A DNA stretch of 7,134 nucleotides from Clostridium sp. CAG:451 (GTDB taxonomy: Bacteria; Bacillota_I; Bacilli_A; RF39; UBA660), in contig FR901080.1 of NCBI GenBank assembly GCA_000438295.1, forward strand, positions 1-7,134, given 5' to 3'. Within the stretch, counting starts at the first letter, position 1, and each line of letters opens with the position of its first letter. Of this stretch, positions 6,023 through 7,134 are shown piece after piece. The position numbers and the translations under genes were made by a program. The notes under the pieces were generated by a model. The model was not told the DNA's origin, did not search any database, and saw nothing but the letters and a program-made list of their open reading frames with translations.

Positions 6023-6979
6023 GTGAATGACTTTATATTAAAACTTAATGATAATGATAAAATTTCAAAACTTGATCTTTGTACTTTAAAGGAATTAATG
6101 CAGCAGATAGAAAAGGTAAATTTACCATATAGAGATAATTTATATCTTCCTAATGAAGCAACTTTTGGCTTAGAAATAGAGTATGAAAATGTCAAAAAAG
6201 AAATATTAGATATTTATATGGCTAATAAGTATAATAAATGGCAATCTACTTATGATATAAGTTTAGATGATGGAGGAGAATTAGTTTCTCCTATTTTAAC
6301 TGATAAAAAAGAAACGTGGGAAGATCTAGAAAAAATATGTACTTTTCTTTCTGCTAATAACCCTATTATGAATGTTAATGCTGGTGGACATATTCATGTT
6401 GGTAGTCATATTTTGACTGATGATTTTAACTTATGGAGGAAGTTTTTAAAAGCTTATACGTTTTATGAAAGTGATTTACTATATTTTTTGTTTGGAGAAG
6501 ATAAAAGAGAAAGAGAATCGTTTTATCAGTATGCTCGCCCTGTTGCTGAAATCTATCATCAAGATTTAGAACTACTTAATAGTTTTCATAGCTTTGAAGA
6601 GTTTTATGATTCTGATTTTATTACTAGTGGTAAGAATCGAGCCTTAGTTTTAGGAGGAGTTACAATTAATCCTAGTAGTATGCAAAAGGATAATACTATA
6701 GAGTTTAGAGGAGCTAATTCTTCAGATAAAGCAATTATATGGCAAAATAATGTTAATGCTGTTACTAAATTAATGTTAGCAGCTAGTAAGGATTTAATTG
6801 ATGAGGAAAAATTAGATTATAGATTAGTTGAAGAACCAGCTTCTTCCAATAATTTTTTCAATTCTTTAGAATTAATTGATACTATTTTTGATAATAATTT
6901 AGATAAAATTTATTTTCTAAAGCAATATACAAAGACTTTTAATTTTCAACCTGCTAAAAAATTAGTGAAGAGAATATAA
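6023..6979 (+). CDS. Putative amidoligase (Amidoligase_2-like COOH-NH2 ligase)
   Basis: The 318-residue protein, with no signal peptide or membrane segment, carries the landmarks of the amidoligase branch of the glutamine synthetase/GCS-like fold, which makes amide or peptide bonds using ATP. FGLEIEYE (48-55) is the first acidic metal-binding strand. Then come W73 with the YDISLDDGGELVSPI block (77-91), NAGGHIHVG (119-127) with two histidines, and TIEFRGANSS (225-234) with the conserved E-F-R. These Glu, His and Arg positions are the ones expected to hold Mg-ATP. The substrate is unknown: published families of this type include ligases for peptidoglycan, exopolysaccharide and peptide modification. 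The gene lies 67 bp after a peptidoglycan operon but has its own promoter, so the link to the wall is only suggestive. GTG is the start. Confidence 0.75.
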   Translation: MNDFILKLNDNDKISKLDLCTLKELMQQIEKVNLPYRDNLYLPNEATFGLEIEYENVKKEILDIYMANKYNKWQSTYDISLDDGGELVSPILTDKKETWEDLEKICTFLSANNPIMNVNAGGHIHVGSHILTDDFNLWRKFLKAYTFYESDLLYFLFGEDKRERESFYQYARPVAEIYHQDLELLNSFHSFEEFYDSDFITSGKNRALVLGGVTINPSSMQKDNTIEFRGANSSDKAIIWQNNVNAVTKLMLAASKDLIDEEKLDYRLVEEPASSNNFFNSLELIDTIFDNNLDKIYFLKQYTKTFNFQPAKKLVKRI

Positions 6980-6987
6980 ATTTCTTG

Positions 6988-7016
6988 TTGAAAACGGTAC
7001 CTAGTCATGATAAAAT
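6988..7016 (+). promoter_or_regulatory. Consensus-like promoter ahead of a structured segment
   Basis: TTGAAA (6988-6993), a 17-bp spacer, and TAAAAT (7011-7016) preceded by TGA form a -35/extended -10 pair that is better overall than the other promoters in the window. It lies 9 bp after the amidoligase stop, and transcription would begin near 7022-7023, just upstream of the long inverted repeat. Confidence 0.62.
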
Positions 7017-7021
7017 TTAAT

Positions 7022-7134
7022 TATCAAAGATAAAGAAAGTAGGTGCCTAGCCATGTTGTCATGTAATATATCAAGTTTACAATTAGTTAACATGGGGGGG
7101 CAGTTTAGACAGTATAACTACTTTCTTTTATCAT
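7022..7134 (+). ncRNA. Candidate structured RNA or leader, unidentified, runs to the window edge
   Basis: Three nested helices are visible. The closing stem pairs 7032-7042 with 7118-7128 (11 bp perfect), then after one bulged T 7029-7031 with 7130-7132. The middle stem pairs 7044-7048 with 7098-7102 and 7051-7057 with 7089-7095, split by a small internal mismatch. The apical stem pairs TGTAA (7064-7068) with TTACA. The 3' side between the outer two helices has a 15-base bulge (7103-7117). No convincing reading frame fits. It does not match any tRNA, T-box, RNase P or riboswitch consensus that I can recall. It could be a stand-alone small RNA, the leader of a gene beyond 7134, or a small inverted-repeat element. 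Confidence 0.5.

Noticed and set aside
5983..6195. A 70-codon open frame on the minus strand
   Set aside because: It is antisense to the start of the amidoligase and covers its promoter; it is serine-rich low-complexity sequence typical of a shadow frame.
7053..7134. Open frame starting ATG TTG TCA that runs off the right edge
   Set aside because: There is no ribosome binding site, the sequence is fully occupied by base-paired arms, and the 27 residues resemble nothing I know. A coding start here cannot be excluded without sequence to the right.
6980..7134. tRNA, T-box leader or RNase P RNA
   Set aside because: No cloverleaf or T-loop sequence, no T-box motif and no RNase P core sequence can be seen on either strand.

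Overview
The window is very AT-rich, uses AGA/TAT/AAA-type codons throughout, has AGGAGG-like ribosome binding sites and uses TGA as a stop (1836-1838) with TGG for Trp, so the standard bacterial code applies. The proteins are closest in style to low-GC Bacillota, plausibly an uncultured gut Bacilli/Mollicutes-related lineage that kept its cell wall; this placement is inference from composition and gene content, not from a search.

Left part (2-889): the 3' end of a large repeat protein with tandem lectin/FGE-like domains (DUF6273-like). Two 60-bp islands (98-157 and 734-793) have far higher GC than the rest (about 53% and 63%). They align codon for codon without gaps, vary almost only at first and second codon positions, and share frozen C/T/G third positions. 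This is the expected footprint of adenine-specific mutagenesis of AAY codons, i.e. two variable repeats of a diversity-generating retroelement (DGR) in one gene. The reverse transcriptase and the template repeat are not in the window. A rho-independent terminator (898-932) closes the gene.

Middle part (972-5955): a membrane-anchored polysaccharide-deacetylase-like protein that has lost every recognisable catalytic motif, then a tight four-gene cell-wall operon behind an extended -10 promoter: phosphomannomutase/phosphoglucomutase, murG, murB and divIB/ftsQ. These genes supply sugar phosphate, make lipid II, make UDP-MurNAc and assemble the division septum.

Right part (5951-7134): a putative amidoligase (glutamine-synthetase-like COOH-NH2 ligase) with its own extended -10 promoter and a GTG start. 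It is followed by a good consensus promoter (6988-7016) driving a strongly base-paired segment (7029-7132). I read this as an unidentified structured RNA or leader, with a mobile inverted-repeat element as the alternative. It reaches the window edge.
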